This document shows positions 17,401-26,856 of a stretch of 64,000 nt of DNA, in pieces (within the stretch, counting starts at the first letter, position 1; each line of letters opens with the position of its first letter). The position numbers and the translations under genes are program-made. Under the pieces are notes generated by a model. That model saw only the letters and a list, made by a program, of their open reading frames with translations, searched no databases and was not told where the DNA came from. The stretch lies in NCBI RefSeq assembly GCF_000321005.1, contig NZ_HE578907.1:483545-547544 (forward strand), in the 5' to 3' direction. The DNA is from Anaerococcus senegalensis JC48. Lineage in GTDB: Bacteria > Bacillota > Clostridia > Tissierellales > Peptoniphilaceae.

Positions 17401-17983
17401 ATAAATCGCTAATTTTATCAATTTTATAATCTGATAAGTTGCCTTCTCCTTTTTTAGCATAGCCATACTTTGCAAAAATGGATATATTATCGTTTAAATA
17501 GCCTGCCTCTATATCGGATTTTCTATCACCTATTATTATAAAATTGTCTATTTTATTTATTTTTATTATTTCTGATTTATCCTTATAATCATAATCTTCG
17601 CCTATTAAATATTTACTAAAATATAAGTCTAGCTTATAAAATTTTCTTGCGGTATCAATATATTTTCTAGGACATGATGAAAGGATTATTAATTCGTGTT
17701 TCTTTTTTAGGATATTTAATACTTTTTTTGTATCACGGTATAAAGAACCAAAATCTTTCATATTTTCTATCATAAATTTTCCTGTTGTTTCTATTAACTT
17801 TTCTTTATCATAAGAATCATCAAGAAAATCATCCCAAATTTTTCTTGGTGGATAGCCAAGATAAGATTTTGGATCAAGATTTGGCTTTTTTATTTTATAT
17901 TCTTTTAGGGTTTGGTAAAATGCTTTTTCGTAAATTTTATCACTTTTATGGATAGTTCCATCAAAGTCAAAAATTATTTTCAT
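17378..17983 (-). CDS. HAD-superfamily phosphatase at the end of the riboflavin operon
   Basis: 201 residues, class I HAD. Motif I DFDGT (Asp6 nucleophile, Asp8), motif II ILSSC (about 99), motif III Lys near 138 and motif [13 protein letters not shown] (about 150-160) are all present, so it should be catalytically active. Its ATG overlaps the ribH stop codon (ATGA) and it shares the operon's FMN riboswitch and final terminator. The riboflavin pathway needs a HAD phosphatase for 5-amino-6-ribitylamino-uracil phosphate, and this is a strong candidate by position; a general nucleotide or sugar-phosphate phosphatase remains possible. Confidence 0.85.
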   Translation of the reverse strand: MKIIFDFDGTIHKSDKIYEKAFYQTLKEYKIKKPNLDPKSYLGYPPRKIWDDFLDDSYDKEKLIETTGKFMIENMKDFGSLYRDTKKVLNILKKKHELIILSSCPRKYIDTARKFYKLDLYFSKYLIGEDYDYKDKSEIIKINKIDNFIIIGDRKSDIEAGYLNDNISIFAKYGYAKKGEGNLSDYKIDKISDLLKIKALS

Positions 17984-18438
17984 ATAAGATCCATTAAATT
18001 TGCCATTTCAATTGCTGATATTGCAGCATCACTTCCCTTATTTCCTGCTTTTGTTCCTGCTCTTTGAACAGCTTGTTCTATTGTATCTGTTGTAACAACT
18101 CCAAAAATAATTGGCTTTCCGCTTTCAAGTGATACATTTGCAATTCCTTTTGAAACTTCTGAGCAAACATAATCATAATGAGAAGTATCTCCTCTTATAA
18201 CTGCTCCCAAACAAATTACAGCATCATAATCCTTACGTGCTAGTTTTTTGGCTGCAAGAGGAATTTCAAAAGCACCTGGAACTCTAACAAGTTCTATTTC
18301 TTCATCTTTTACATCATGTCTTTTTAGTGTATCAAGGCAACCTTCTACTAGCCTATCTGTTATAAAATGATTAAATCTTGCAACAACAATTGCATATTTT
18401 TTTCCATTTGATACTAAATTTGCACTGTACTCTTTCAT
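17980..18438 (-). CDS. ribH: 6,7-dimethyl-8-ribityllumazine synthase
   Basis: Condenses ribitylaminouracil with dihydroxybutanone phosphate. 152 residues. [16 protein letters not shown] (about 18-33), [14 protein letters not shown] (about 51-64) and [15 protein letters not shown] (about 77-91, with the catalytic His) are diagnostic. It starts directly after ribBA and overlaps the HAD gene by four bases. Confidence 0.97.
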   Translation of the reverse strand: MKEYSANLVSNGKKYAIVVARFNHFITDRLVEGCLDTLKRHDVKDEEIELVRVPGAFEIPLAAKKLARKDYDAVICLGAVIRGDTSHYDYVCSEVSKGIANVSLESGKPIIFGVVTTDTIEQAVQRAGTKAGNKGSDAAISAIEMANLMDLI

Positions 18439-19653
18439 TTAAATCTCCTTAAATTCTCTTAAATCATGTCCCATTCTATCAGCTTTTGTTTTTAAATAAA
18501 CCCTATCAATATGGTTTGAATGAATTTCTATTGGTACTCTTTTATTTACTTTTATATTGTATTTTTCAACTTGTTCGATTTTATCAGGATTATTTGTCAA
18601 CAAATCAATTGATTTTACTCCTAATTCCTTTAACATAAGACAAGCAATTTTATAATTTCTCAAATCAGGTGCAAAACCAAGTTTTATATTTGCATCTACA
18701 GTATCGTAGCCTTCTTCTTGAAGGTGATAGGCTTTTATTTTATTAAATAAACCAATTCCTCTTCCTTCTTGTCTAAGATAAAGGATTATTCCTGATCCAT
18801 TTTCATCAATCATCTCCATTGCCTTATGAAGTTGATTTCCACAATCACACCTATTTGATGAAAATACATCTCCAGTTAAGCATTCTGAATGAATTCTAGT
18901 TAGTATATTTTCACCATCAACCTTTCCTTTTATCAAGGCTAAATGCTCTTTGTTTTCAATTTTGTCATAAAAACTTATAGCTTTAAATTTTCCATGGTCT
19001 GTTGGAAGGTTAATTATATTTGTTTTTTCCAAAAAATCTTCTTCAGTTTTCGAAAAGTCTATCTTATTTTCTTTTATATATTTTTTAATTTCAGCAACAC
19101 TGGTCATTTTCATACCAAGTTTTTTTGCAAGTTCAATTACTCCTTTACCTTTAAGCATGTGGCCATCATCAGCCATAATTTCACAGCATAGGCCTATTTC
19201 TTTTAAATTTGCGATTTTCATCAAATCTATCGTAGCTTCAGTGTGACCTTCTCTAACTAATACTCCCCCATCTTTTGCAATTAATGGAAATACGTGACCT
19301 GGCCTTCTAAAATCACTAGGTTTTGTATTATCATTTGCAAGAGCTCTAACGGTTTTAGCTCTTTCAAATGCTGATATTCCGGTTTCTGTACTAACATGGT
19401 CAATTGAAACTGTAAAAGCTGTTTCGTGATTATCTGTATTATTTTTAACCATCATATCAAGGTCAAATTGTTTGGCAATATTTTTTCCTATTGGTGTACA
19501 GATTAAACCTCTAGCATATTTCGCCATAATATTTATCATCTCACCAGTTACATTTTCACCGGCACAAATCATATCGGCTTCATTTTCCCTATTTTCATCA
19601 TCAGTTACTATAATTATCTCGTTATTTTGTAATGCTTTTATTATTTCTTCCAT
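18439..19653 (-). CDS. ribBA: Bifunctional DHBP synthase / GTP cyclohydrolase II
   Basis: 404 residues in two domains. RibB (about 1-200) has DDENRENEADMICAGE and RPGHVFPLIA and makes dihydroxybutanone phosphate from ribulose-5-phosphate. RibA (about 205-404) has the zinc site CLTGDVFSSNRCDCG and LRQEGRGIGL and opens GTP. A normal full-length fusion. Confidence 0.97.
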   Translation of the reverse strand: MEEIIKALQNNEIIIVTDDENRENEADMICAGENVTGEMINIMAKYARGLICTPIGKNIAKQFDLDMMVKNNTDNHETAFTVSIDHVSTETGISAFERAKTVRALANDNTKPSDFRRPGHVFPLIAKDGGVLVREGHTEATIDLMKIANLKEIGLCCEIMADDGHMLKGKGVIELAKKLGMKMTSVAEIKKYIKENKIDFSKTEEDFLEKTNIINLPTDHGKFKAISFYDKIENKEHLALIKGKVDGENILTRIHSECLTGDVFSSNRCDCGNQLHKAMEMIDENGSGIILYLRQEGRGIGLFNKIKAYHLQEEGYDTVDANIKLGFAPDLRNYKIACLMLKELGVKSIDLLTNNPDKIEQVEKYNIKVNKRVPIEIHSNHIDRVYLKTKADRMGHDLREFKEI

Positions 19654-19659
19654 AATTTT

Positions 19660-20283
19660 TTAAAAACCATTTTCTAACAAAAAGTTTTTATCCAACCTTT
19701 CTTCTTTTTTATAAGCCATAGATTTTTGTATAAACCTATTTATGATGTCCGTTTCAATATTTATTTCATCGCCTATTTTTTTGTATTTAAAATTTGTTCT
19801 TTCTATTGTTTCAGGTATAAGCGCAACCTCAAAACTCGTATTATTATCATCAGAAACTGTAAGAGAAATTCCATCAAGAGCAACTGAGCCCTTCTTTACA
19901 ATCAAAGAGCAAATTTCTGGACTTGCTGAAATTGTAAATATATTTTTTCTTATATTTTTAATCTTACCAACTCCATCAACATGACCTTGAACTATATGGC
20001 CATCAAGCCTATCTGAAAGTCTTAAAGCTCTTTCTAGATTTACTTTTTTATTTAAGTATGAACTATCAAATTTAGTCATCTTCAAACTTTCATTCATAAG
20101 ATCCGCCTTGTAAGTTTTATCAGTAATTTCTGTTACTGTAAGACAAACTCCATCAGTCATAATTGAATCCCCAAGTTTTGTATCTTTTAATACAACACTC
20201 GCCTCAATTTCAATTTGTACATGATCATTTATCTTTTTAAAAGATAAAATCTTACCCATTTCTTCAGATATTCCAGTGAACAT
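19660..20283 (-). CDS. ribE: Riboflavin synthase alpha chain
   Basis: 207 residues. MFTGI is the canonical start of the family, so the ATG at 20283 is chosen over one 12 bases upstream. Two lumazine-binding barrel repeats, the first with DGVCLTVTEI and HIVQGHVDGVG, the second with LDGISLTVSD. It overlaps ribD by 20 bases. Confidence 0.97.
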   Translation of the reverse strand: MFTGISEEMGKILSFKKINDHVQIEIEASVVLKDTKLGDSIMTDGVCLTVTEITDKTYKADLMNESLKMTKFDSSYLNKKVNLERALRLSDRLDGHIVQGHVDGVGKIKNIRKNIFTISASPEICSLIVKKGSVALDGISLTVSDDNNTSFEVALIPETIERTNFKYKKIGDEINIETDIINRFIQKSMAYKKEERLDKNFLLENGF

Positions 20284-21343
20284 TTTTAGCCTCAATCATA
20301 ATATCATCATCAAATCTTTTTACATCTTCAATTTCAAACTTATATCCATCTTTAATTTTATCAACACCTCTTCCATAAAAAGGTGATTTTGAATTAAAGC
20401 CACCAATTATTTTGGGTGAAATAAATTCATAAATTTTATCAACTATATCTTCTTCTAAAAAACCGTAATTTAGAATTGATCCACCTTCAATCAAAATTGA
20501 TCCTATATTCATTTCGTATAATTTATTTACTAAATCTTCTAGGTCAACATGATTATTTTTCATCTTGCATTTAATTAAATTTAAATCAGGATTGTCAGTG
20601 TCTTTACAAGTCGCTATATAAGTTTTTTTATCACTATTTAAATAAAAAATCTTGTAATCCTTATAATTTTTTTCTATTTCTAGATTTGTATCAACAATAA
20701 CTCTAACAGGATCAATTCCATTTTCTATCCTTGAATTTAAGGAAGGATTATCGTGAATCAAGGTGTTTTTTCCTACAATTATTGCATCATAATCATTTCT
20801 TAGTCTATGGACATATTCTCTAGAAAATTCATTTGATATCCATTTTGAATCATTTGTATTTGAAGAAATTTTTCCATCCAAAGTTTGGGCATATTTTAAT
20901 GCTATAAGAGGTCTATTATATTTTATGTTAAAGAAAAATTTTTCATTTAGTTTTTTACCTTCATCTTCAAGTAAACCAGTAACAACTTCAATATTATTAT
21001 CTCTTAACTCTTTAAGACCATCGACTTTTGGATTTGTATCAACATTTGAAATTATAACTTTTTTTATATTTCTTTTAATAATTTCCAAAGTGCAAGGACC
21101 TTGTTTGCCCCAATGAGAACAAGGCTCCAAATTTACATACAAAATCGCTCCATCACAATCACTTTTTAAATTATTAAAACAATCAACTTCTGCATGAGTT
21201 TTTCCATATTCATGATGAAAACCCGTAGAAATAATCTCGTTATTTTTTACAAGTACTGCACCAACTAAAGGATTTGTTAAGGTTTTTCCTCTTGCTTTTT
21301 TAGCAAGTTCGAAACACTTTCTCATATAATATTTATCATTCAT
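20264..21343 (-). CDS. ribD: Bifunctional pyrimidine deaminase / reductase RibD
   Basis: 359 residues. The N-terminal deaminase has the zinc site KTHAEVDC (about 49) and EPCSHWGKQGPCT (about 74-86). The C-terminal NADPH reductase (about 145-359) has LKYAQTLDGKIS and the SILIEGGSILN loop. First gene of the operon, directly under FMN-riboswitch control. Confidence 0.97.
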   Translation of the reverse strand: MNDKYYMRKCFELAKKARGKTLTNPLVGAVLVKNNEIISTGFHHEYGKTHAEVDCFNNLKSDCDGAILYVNLEPCSHWGKQGPCTLEIIKRNIKKVIISNVDTNPKVDGLKELRDNNIEVVTGLLEDEGKKLNEKFFFNIKYNRPLIALKYAQTLDGKISSNTNDSKWISNEFSREYVHRLRNDYDAIIVGKNTLIHDNPSLNSRIENGIDPVRVIVDTNLEIEKNYKDYKIFYLNSDKKTYIATCKDTDNPDLNLIKCKMKNNHVDLEDLVNKLYEMNIGSILIEGGSILNYGFLEEDIVDKIYEFISPKIIGGFNSKSPFYGRGVDKIKDGYKFEIEDVKRFDDDIMIEAKNVHWNI

Positions 21344-21369
21344 CTTGCCTCCTCCACAATTCTAGGCAA

Positions 21370-21395
21370 AAGAAAAAGTCCCCTTTCAGGGACTT
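21370..21395 (-). terminator. Attenuator terminator of the rib operon
   Basis: AAGTCCC / GGGACTT with a 6-base loop and TTTTTCTTTT tail on the minus strand, between the FMN aptamer and ribD. It is the expected OFF structure when FMN is bound. Confidence 0.9.
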
Positions 21396-21421
21396 AAATT
21401 ATTCAAAAGAAAAATCAAAAT

Positions 21422-21530
21422 ATCTTCTCTCATCCAGACTATACTGTCGGTATAGGAATTTCACCTATTCAGCAAAAAGCTCGCGGACTTTACCGCCGGT
21501 GGGGAATCACACCCCGCCCTGAAGAATTGT
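21422..21530 (-). promoter_or_regulatory. FMN riboswitch (RFN element)
   Basis: On the minus strand the conserved blocks appear in order: AGGGCGGGGTG, ATTCCCCACCGGCGGT, AGTCCGCGAGC, GGTGAAATTCC and ACCGACAGTATAGTCTGGAT, ending GAGAGAAG. This is an almost canonical RFN aptamer. It controls ribD-ribE-ribBA-ribH-HAD by transcription attenuation. Confidence 0.98.
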
Positions 21531-21611
21531 GTTATTTTATTTACATTTTTATTATAATACAAATTTTATTTTTGTCAATCGTTTACATGATTTTTTTTAA
21601 AAACTTTTAAG

Positions 21612-21640
21612 CCAATAAAAAAAGACCCTATTGGGTCTTA
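21612..21640 (-). terminator. Terminator after rpsU
   Basis: AAGACCC-TATT-GGGTCTT followed by seven T on the minus strand. Confidence 0.88.
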
Positions 21641-21645
21641 AATTA

Positions 21646-21825
21646 CTATTTTCTTCTTTTTTTTCTCTTTGCTGCCTCAGATTTCTTTTTTCTCTTAAGG
21701 CTTGGCTTTTCGTAGTGTTCTCTTTTTCTGTATTCTGTTAGAACACCGGATCTTGCGCATTGTCTTTTGAATCTTTTAATTGCACTATCAATTGATTCGT
21801 TTTCTCCAACTCTGATCTCTGTCAT
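21646..21825 (-). CDS. rpsU: 30S ribosomal protein S21
   Basis: 59 residues from the ATG at 21825, which has GGGGGGA upstream. [20 protein letters not shown] at the start, KREHYEKPS in the middle and a very basic [15 protein letters not shown] tail are typical. A longer in-frame start upstream overlaps the HIT gene and is rejected. It is co-transcribed with the HIT protein gene. Confidence 0.96.
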   Translation of the reverse strand: MTEIRVGENESIDSAIKRFKRQCARSGVLTEYRKREHYEKPSLKRKKKSEAAKRKKRRK

Positions 21826-21863
21826 TTCTATCCCCCCTCTCGTATCACACATTAAGTTTGAAA

Positions 21864-22205
21864 TCAACCTGGTGGCCATTGTAAGGACCTTTGTGCTAAA
21901 ACATGAAAATGCATGTGTTTAACAGTTTGTCCTCCATCTTCTCCTGTATTGTTGACTATTCTATAGCCATCTTCGGCTACATTTAGATTTTCAGTTATTT
22001 TTTTAATAACCATAAAGATATGAGAAACAATATCTTTATCTTCTTCATCTAACTTCGCCAAACTTTCTATGTGTTTTTTTGGTATTACAAGAAAATGGAT
22101 AGGTGCTTGTGGATCTAGATCATTAAATGCAATTACTTTTTCATCTTCATAGATTACATCTGATGGTATTTCTCCATCAGCGATCTTGCAAAATACACAG
22201 TCCAT
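21864..22205 (-). CDS. HIT family (HinT-like) nucleotide-binding hydrolase
   Basis: 113 residues. [19 protein letters not shown] at the N-terminus and the histidine triad HMHFHVLAQ (about 97-105) followed by the terminal WPPG are the HinT features. Characterised members cleave AMP-lysine and other phosphoramidates. The two Cys of CxxC with later residues can bind zinc in this subfamily. It is upstream of rpsU. Confidence 0.93.
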   Translation of the reverse strand: MDCVFCKIADGEIPSDVIYEDEKVIAFNDLDPQAPIHFLVIPKKHIESLAKLDEEDKDIVSHIFMVIKKITENLNVAEDGYRIVNNTGEDGGQTVKHMHFHVLAQRSLQWPPG

Positions 22206-22270
22206 ACTTCACCCCCATTGATAAATATAATATCATATTTTAATAAAAAGGTAAAATTTTTTTATAATTT

Positions 22271-23635
22271 TTACAAACTTATTTGTTTTATCTTATCTTT
22301 TTTTATAACAATTATTATTAAAGCTAAAATAAATCCTATAATTACTGGCATCACCCAGCCGAACCCTAGATTAAATCCTGGTAATATTGACTTAGCAAAG
22401 TTCAAAATATTTTGAATATAAATGGTTTTTGTAATATTTGCTGGTAGTGCTTTCAAAAAGTCAAAAATAGCAAAAATTGATGTAAAAAATATTGTAAAAT
22501 TAAAAATAATCTTATTTCTACCTATTAAAGGATATAATAATGATAAAAATATCAATACTATAGCAAGCGGATATAAATACATTAATACTGGTATTGAAAG
22601 ACTAATAATATTTTGTAAACCTAAATTTGCTATTAAAAATGAAATTGAGGTGAAAATAATAGCGTAAATTTTATATGATAATGAATTTGGATACATTTGT
22701 ATAAAAATTTCAGAACACGCTATAATTAGGCCAATTGCAGTTTTTAAGCAAGCTATTATTACAATTGCTGCAAGTAAAATTTTCCCAAAATTTCCTAAAT
22801 AATAAAAAGAAATATTAGATAAAATAATTCCACCATTATTTCCTAATTTCATAATTTTTACTGATGAAGATGACATAAAAGCTAATGATACATAAACAGT
22901 ACTCATTGCAAATAGACAAATTATTCCACTTTTTAATGTTTCTTTTGCAATTTGATTTGAATCCTTTACTCCTAGTTTTCTAATACTAGAAATAATAATT
23001 ATTGCAAACGCAAGGCTTGCCAAGGCATCCATTGTATTATAGCCGTCAAGAATTCCAACAAATAATGGATTATTTTGATATTTTTGTCTAGGTTTAATTT
23101 GTCCTAGTGGTCCCATAGGTTTTACAATTGCAAGAATAACTAAAACTGAAAGCAAAATCAAAAAAGTTGGTGTCAAAATTTTTCCTATATTATCCATTAC
23201 TTTTCCTGGTTTTAGAGCAAAAGCTAAAACTGTTATAAAAAATACTAAAGAAAAGATAAGCAAAAATAATTTAGTATTTTTTTCCGAAATATTTGGCGTG
23301 ATTCCAACTTCGAAAGCAACAGTAGATGTTCTAGGAATTGCAAAGAATGGTCCTATTGTTAAATACAAAGCTGTAGTAAATATATAAGCAAATTTATCAC
23401 TAACTGTCTTTCCCATTTCAAATAAACTATCATTTTTTGATATTGCACTAGCTACAACTCCTAATAACGGAAGTCCTACTCCACTTATAATAAATCCTAA
23501 AACAACTTTGTATAAATTATATCCGGAATTTTGTCCAAGTTCTATTGGAAAAATTAAATTACCCGCTCCAAAATATAATCCGAAAAGAAGTGAACCTATA
23601 AGTAATGTTTGACTAAAATTTAGTTTCTTTTTCAT
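22271..23635 (-). CDS. brnQ: Branched-chain amino acid:cation symporter BrnQ (LIVCS family)
   Basis: 454 residues with about 12 membrane segments. LLFGLYFGAGNLIFPIELGQ near the start and PRTSTVAFEVG at about 103-113 are signature segments of LIVCS transporters for Leu/Ile/Val with Na+. No T-box or other riboswitch is visible in the 174-base upstream interval. No clear terminator separates it from the HIT-rpsU genes downstream. Confidence 0.94.
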   Translation of the reverse strand: MKKKLNFSQTLLIGSLLFGLYFGAGNLIFPIELGQNSGYNLYKVVLGFIISGVGLPLLGVVASAISKNDSLFEMGKTVSDKFAYIFTTALYLTIGPFFAIPRTSTVAFEVGITPNISEKNTKLFLLIFSLVFFITVLAFALKPGKVMDNIGKILTPTFLILLSVLVILAIVKPMGPLGQIKPRQKYQNNPLFVGILDGYNTMDALASLAFAIIIISSIRKLGVKDSNQIAKETLKSGIICLFAMSTVYVSLAFMSSSSVKIMKLGNNGGIILSNISFYYLGNFGKILLAAIVIIACLKTAIGLIIACSEIFIQMYPNSLSYKIYAIIFTSISFLIANLGLQNIISLSIPVLMYLYPLAIVLIFLSLLYPLIGRNKIIFNFTIFFTSIFAIFDFLKALPANITKTIYIQNILNFAKSILPGFNLGFGWVMPVIIGFILALIIIVIKKDKIKQISL

Positions 23636-23764
23636 AATATTCCCCTATTTTTTTATTAATATTTATATAAAATTTCCTAAATTTATACAAAATGTTTATA
23701 TGAGAGATTATAACATAATATAAAAAATATTAAAATCAAATTTTTTAATAAATATAAAATTTTT

Positions 23765-23795
23765 ATAATTAAAAATGCTGATAAAGATCAGCATT
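23765..23795 (-). terminator. Terminator after the ClC gene
   Basis: AATGCTGAT-AAAG-ATCAGCATT, perfect 9-bp stem, minus-strand tail TTTTAATTATAAAAATTTT. Confidence 0.8.
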
Positions 23796-23809
23796 CAAAG
23801 AATTTAATA

Positions 23810-25081
23810 TTAAGATTTATTTTTAACTATAATTTCTAAAAGTGATTCATAGATTGGTTCATTATGAAAATTCTCAGCCACTAGATATGAAATAAATGAT
23901 ACTATAACAATTGGCAAGAAAAAGTCTATTCTTCCACCAGTCATCTCTATAATTAAAAACATTCCTGTAAGCGGAGCGCGTACAATAGATGAAAAATGTG
24001 CAGCCATAGCAAGCATTGAAAAAATAATTATTTCACTTTCCCCAACCAAATTCAAATCAAATAAAACAGATCCAAAAAAATTTCCTAACAAAGAACCCAT
24101 AGCAAGTAGTGGGAAAAATATTCCTCCAGGAATACCAGAACAAAAAGCTATTAACAAAAGTAATAATTTCATGAAATAAAAATAAATTATAACAGAAATA
24201 CCAACATTTTCTCCTCCTGCAAGAGATATAAAATTTTCACCACTTCCCAAAAGTCTTTTATCAAAAAGTAAAAATAAGCTTGTAATAAAAAAAGGTATAA
24301 CAGATTTTATTGTTTGACTTACTGGTAATTTTTTATACATTTTTTTACCATACAATATTCCCTTATTGAATAATATAGATGAAAAACCTACCAATATTCC
24401 TAAAAAAATTAAAAATATCCAAAATTTTAAAGATAAGTTTAAGGAATTTTTTACTATTATAACAGGATCATTTCCAATAACTAGACTAGTTACAATACTT
24501 GATGAAATAATAGTACTGGTTATGTAAATAAAATTATACCTAGAAGTTTTTTTCATTAATTCCTCAAGCGCAAAAGCCATTGCTGAAATCGGTGCAGTAA
24601 AAGCACTTGTTATACCACAAGCAGAAGATGCAATAATCATAGTTTTAGTATCTTCTTGATCTAATTTAAATTTTTTTGCCAATACTTCTCCTAGAGATCC
24701 ACCAATTTGAACAGATGGGCCTTCTCTTCCTAAAGTTAAACCTGAGCCTATAGAAACAAGTCCTCCAATTATTTTATTTATCAAACAAGAAAGAGCACTA
24801 TAATCTAATTTATTATGTAATTTTCCAGCTATTTGAGGTATGCCGCTGCCTCCGATCATTGGCTCTTTATTAACAGAAATTGATACAAAAAATCCAAGAA
24901 AAATAAAAATTAATACAAAAATTATAGAATTGATTATATTTTCTTGACCAAAAATTATAAGATTTCTTATCAAACTCATAATTTTTGGAATAATAAGCCT
25001 AAATAAACTAATAACCAATCCAGAACAAGCACCAATAATAATGGATATTAATAATAATTTATAAGATATTTTTTTTATCAT
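23810..25081 (-). CDS. ClC family chloride channel / H+-Cl- antiporter
   Basis: 423 residues. The three anion-site loops are GSGIPQ (about 79-84), GREGPSVQ (about 119-126, with the gating Glu) and GIPGGIFFP (about 317-325). No CBS domains, as in short bacterial ClCs. Retention of the gating glutamate suggests an antiporter rather than a passive channel (inference). AAAGGGG precedes the ATG; the C39-like peptidase gene lies 10 bases upstream, so the two may be co-transcribed. Confidence 0.93.
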   Translation of the reverse strand: MIKKISYKLLLISIIIGACSGLVISLFRLIIPKIMSLIRNLIIFGQENIINSIIFVLIFIFLGFFVSISVNKEPMIGGSGIPQIAGKLHNKLDYSALSCLINKIIGGLVSIGSGLTLGREGPSVQIGGSLGEVLAKKFKLDQEDTKTMIIASSACGITSAFTAPISAMAFALEELMKKTSRYNFIYITSTIISSSIVTSLVIGNDPVIIVKNSLNLSLKFWIFLIFLGILVGFSSILFNKGILYGKKMYKKLPVSQTIKSVIPFFITSLFLLFDKRLLGSGENFISLAGGENVGISVIIYFYFMKLLLLLIAFCSGIPGGIFFPLLAMGSLLGNFFGSVLFDLNLVGESEIIIFSMLAMAAHFSSIVRAPLTGMFLIIEMTGGRIDFFLPIVIVSFISYLVAENFHNEPIYESLLEIIVKNKS

Positions 25082-25091
25082 TTTAACCCCT

Positions 25092-25898
25092 TTAATAAAC
25101 TAACCAAATATTTACAATCTGATCCTTAATTCTCCCATAAGACCAAGTTTTTTCAGAATTTTTCATAGAATTAGGATCATTAATAATAAATCTACCAAAC
25201 TGATAAGAATCTATTACTAAAATATGACCAAACAAAGTAAAATTACCTTTTTTTACTGAAACTATTAAACTACCTGTATCCAAAGCATCTAAAATTGAAC
25301 TTTTATTATTTTCTATGCTTTGAATATTATATCCATACCTTTTCGCTTCATCAGAAAAAAATTTCCACTCAATTCCACTTGAGCTCATATAAGATTGAGC
25401 ATCATTAGCTATATCGATTGGACTTATATCTAAATTTGGATCTAATCTTTTTAATACCATTGTCATAGAGGTAGGTCCACAACCAGCAAATCCAATATTA
25501 GAATCACCTAGCATATTATAAGCCCACCTGTTATCCCATTGAAGAAAGTATGGAGTCTTTCTACCATAATCAACACTTACACCTGGATAATAATCAAAAT
25601 TTACTTTATTATTTCTTAAATTGTAAATAAATTCGCTAGCATCTATATCATTTCCAACAAGATACTTGTCTTTATCTTCTAAATTTTCAAAATTTTCGTA
25701 CATCCACATAGTTTTTTCATTGTCGTCTTTATGTTTTTCAACATTTCTATAAAGAATTTCCATATCATCTGTTTTTTCTTTAGTAAAAATATTATCAAAA
25801 AAATTCAAACCTCCACCTTCATTAGAAAAAGATTTAAATGAAAATAAGAGCATTACTACAAAAATTATAGAAAATATAATATTAATTAACTTTTTCAT
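25092..25898 (-). CDS. Membrane-anchored C39-like cysteine peptidase
   Basis: 268 residues: one N-terminal hydrophobic anchor or signal segment (about 4-24), a charged linker, then a papain-like C39_2 domain from about 115. The catalytic Cys is in GFAGCGPTSMTMV, the His in FGHILVIDSY and the Asp/Asn in INDPNS. It acts outside the membrane. Characterised relatives cleave double-glycine leaders or act in cell-wall settings; the target is unknown here. No bacteriocin gene is adjacent. Confidence 0.82.
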   Translation of the reverse strand: MKKLINIIFSIIFVVMLLFSFKSFSNEGGGLNFFDNIFTKEKTDDMEILYRNVEKHKDDNEKTMWMYENFENLEDKDKYLVGNDIDASEFIYNLRNNKVNFDYYPGVSVDYGRKTPYFLQWDNRWAYNMLGDSNIGFAGCGPTSMTMVLKRLDPNLDISPIDIANDAQSYMSSSGIEWKFFSDEAKRYGYNIQSIENNKSSILDALDTGSLIVSVKKGNFTLFGHILVIDSYQFGRFIINDPNSMKNSEKTWSYGRIKDQIVNIWLVY

Positions 25899-25927
25899 AT
25901 AGTAATGATATCATAAAATAAGAAATA

Positions 25928-25958
25928 AAAAAAAGTCGTAAAAATTTACGACTTTTTT
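25928..25958 (-). terminator. Terminator after the glycine-betaine ABC operon
   Basis: AAAAAGTCGTAAA / TTTACGACTTTTT, near-perfect, with A- and T-runs on both sides; contains the stop of the binding-protein gene. Confidence 0.85.
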
Positions 25959-26844
25959 AATAATCTTTTAAATCTTCAATTGAATCAATTTCCATATATG
26001 ATGGAACTACAAATCCAATTTTTGCATTTTTTAAGTTTGGACCTAAATCATCAACCATATCGCCATATTTATCCATATAATTTTTATGAGTTAAAGGAAG
26101 CCAGGCTGACGCTGTTACATCTGCTGATCCATAAGCAATAGCTGCAAATAAAGGACCAACTTCTACTGCCATCATTCTAACTTCAAATCCATAATCTTCT
26201 AAGATAGCTTTTAAAACATATGCACTACAAAGTTCACTATCCCAAATAACATGAGCAAGGCTTATAACTTCACCATTGGATCTGTCAACTCCCTCATACA
26301 TTTTTTTAACTTCATCTTGATGACTATCTACCCATTTTCTGGCTGCATCTTTTACATCCATTCCATCATTTAAATCTACTAATACTTCTTGCATATCATC
26401 AACTGTCCAATTAAAATTATCAAGTAATTTATATGCATTAGGCTTATCTTCTTTTAGTCCCTTTCTTGCAAGAGTATGAATTTCTTCAGGTTTTCCAAAT
26501 GAACCTTTTGGATCATCTAAAAATTTCAAATCATATTTTGCAAATTTCCAATGGGGTGTCCAACCTGTTACAACAATTGATGCTTTTTCTTTTATAGCAT
26601 CTCCCAACATTTGAGTCATAACAGCAGAAGAGCCTGAAGTCAATTTTTGTTTTAATCCATAATCTTTCATAGCGTTATTTGCCGCATCCATTGCTCCAGC
26701 TCCAGGTTCAATGCCAATAATATAATCATTTGGAGCATAATCAAAATCAACTTCTTCTTTCTCATTATCTTTTTGATTAGAACTGCATCCTACAAGTACA
26801 AAAGCAAGTATAGTTATTATAGAAAATAATTTTTTCTTAATCAC
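25957..26844 (-). CDS. Glycine betaine/proline-type ABC transporter substrate-binding lipoprotein
   Basis: 295 residues. Lipoprotein signal with lipobox LVGCSSN (Cys at about 20), then an OpuAC-like periplasmic binding fold with VVTGWTPHWKFAKYDLKFLDD (shown in part: GWTPHWKFAKYDLKFLDD, about 98-115) and ASAWLPLTHKNYMDKYG, the aromatic-box region that holds quaternary ammonium ligands. It is the last gene of the ATPase-permease-binding protein operon. Confidence 0.92.
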   Translation of the reverse strand: MIKKKLFSIITILAFVLVGCSSNQKDNEKEEVDFDYAPNDYIIGIEPGAGAMDAANNAMKDYGLKQKLTSGSSAVMTQMLGDAIKEKASIVVTGWTPHWKFAKYDLKFLDDPKGSFGKPEEIHTLARKGLKEDKPNAYKLLDNFNWTVDDMQEVLVDLNDGMDVKDAARKWVDSHQDEVKKMYEGVDRSNGEVISLAHVIWDSELCSAYVLKAILEDYGFEVRMMAVEVGPLFAAIAYGSADVTASAWLPLTHKNYMDKYGDMVDDLGPNLKNAKIGFVVPSYMEIDSIEDLKDY

Positions 26845-26856
26845 TTTATCACCTAC

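Noticed and set aside
25092..25898. Bacteriocin-processing role for the C39-like peptidase
   Set aside because: No ABC transporter fusion, no double-glycine precursor gene and no immunity gene lie nearby.
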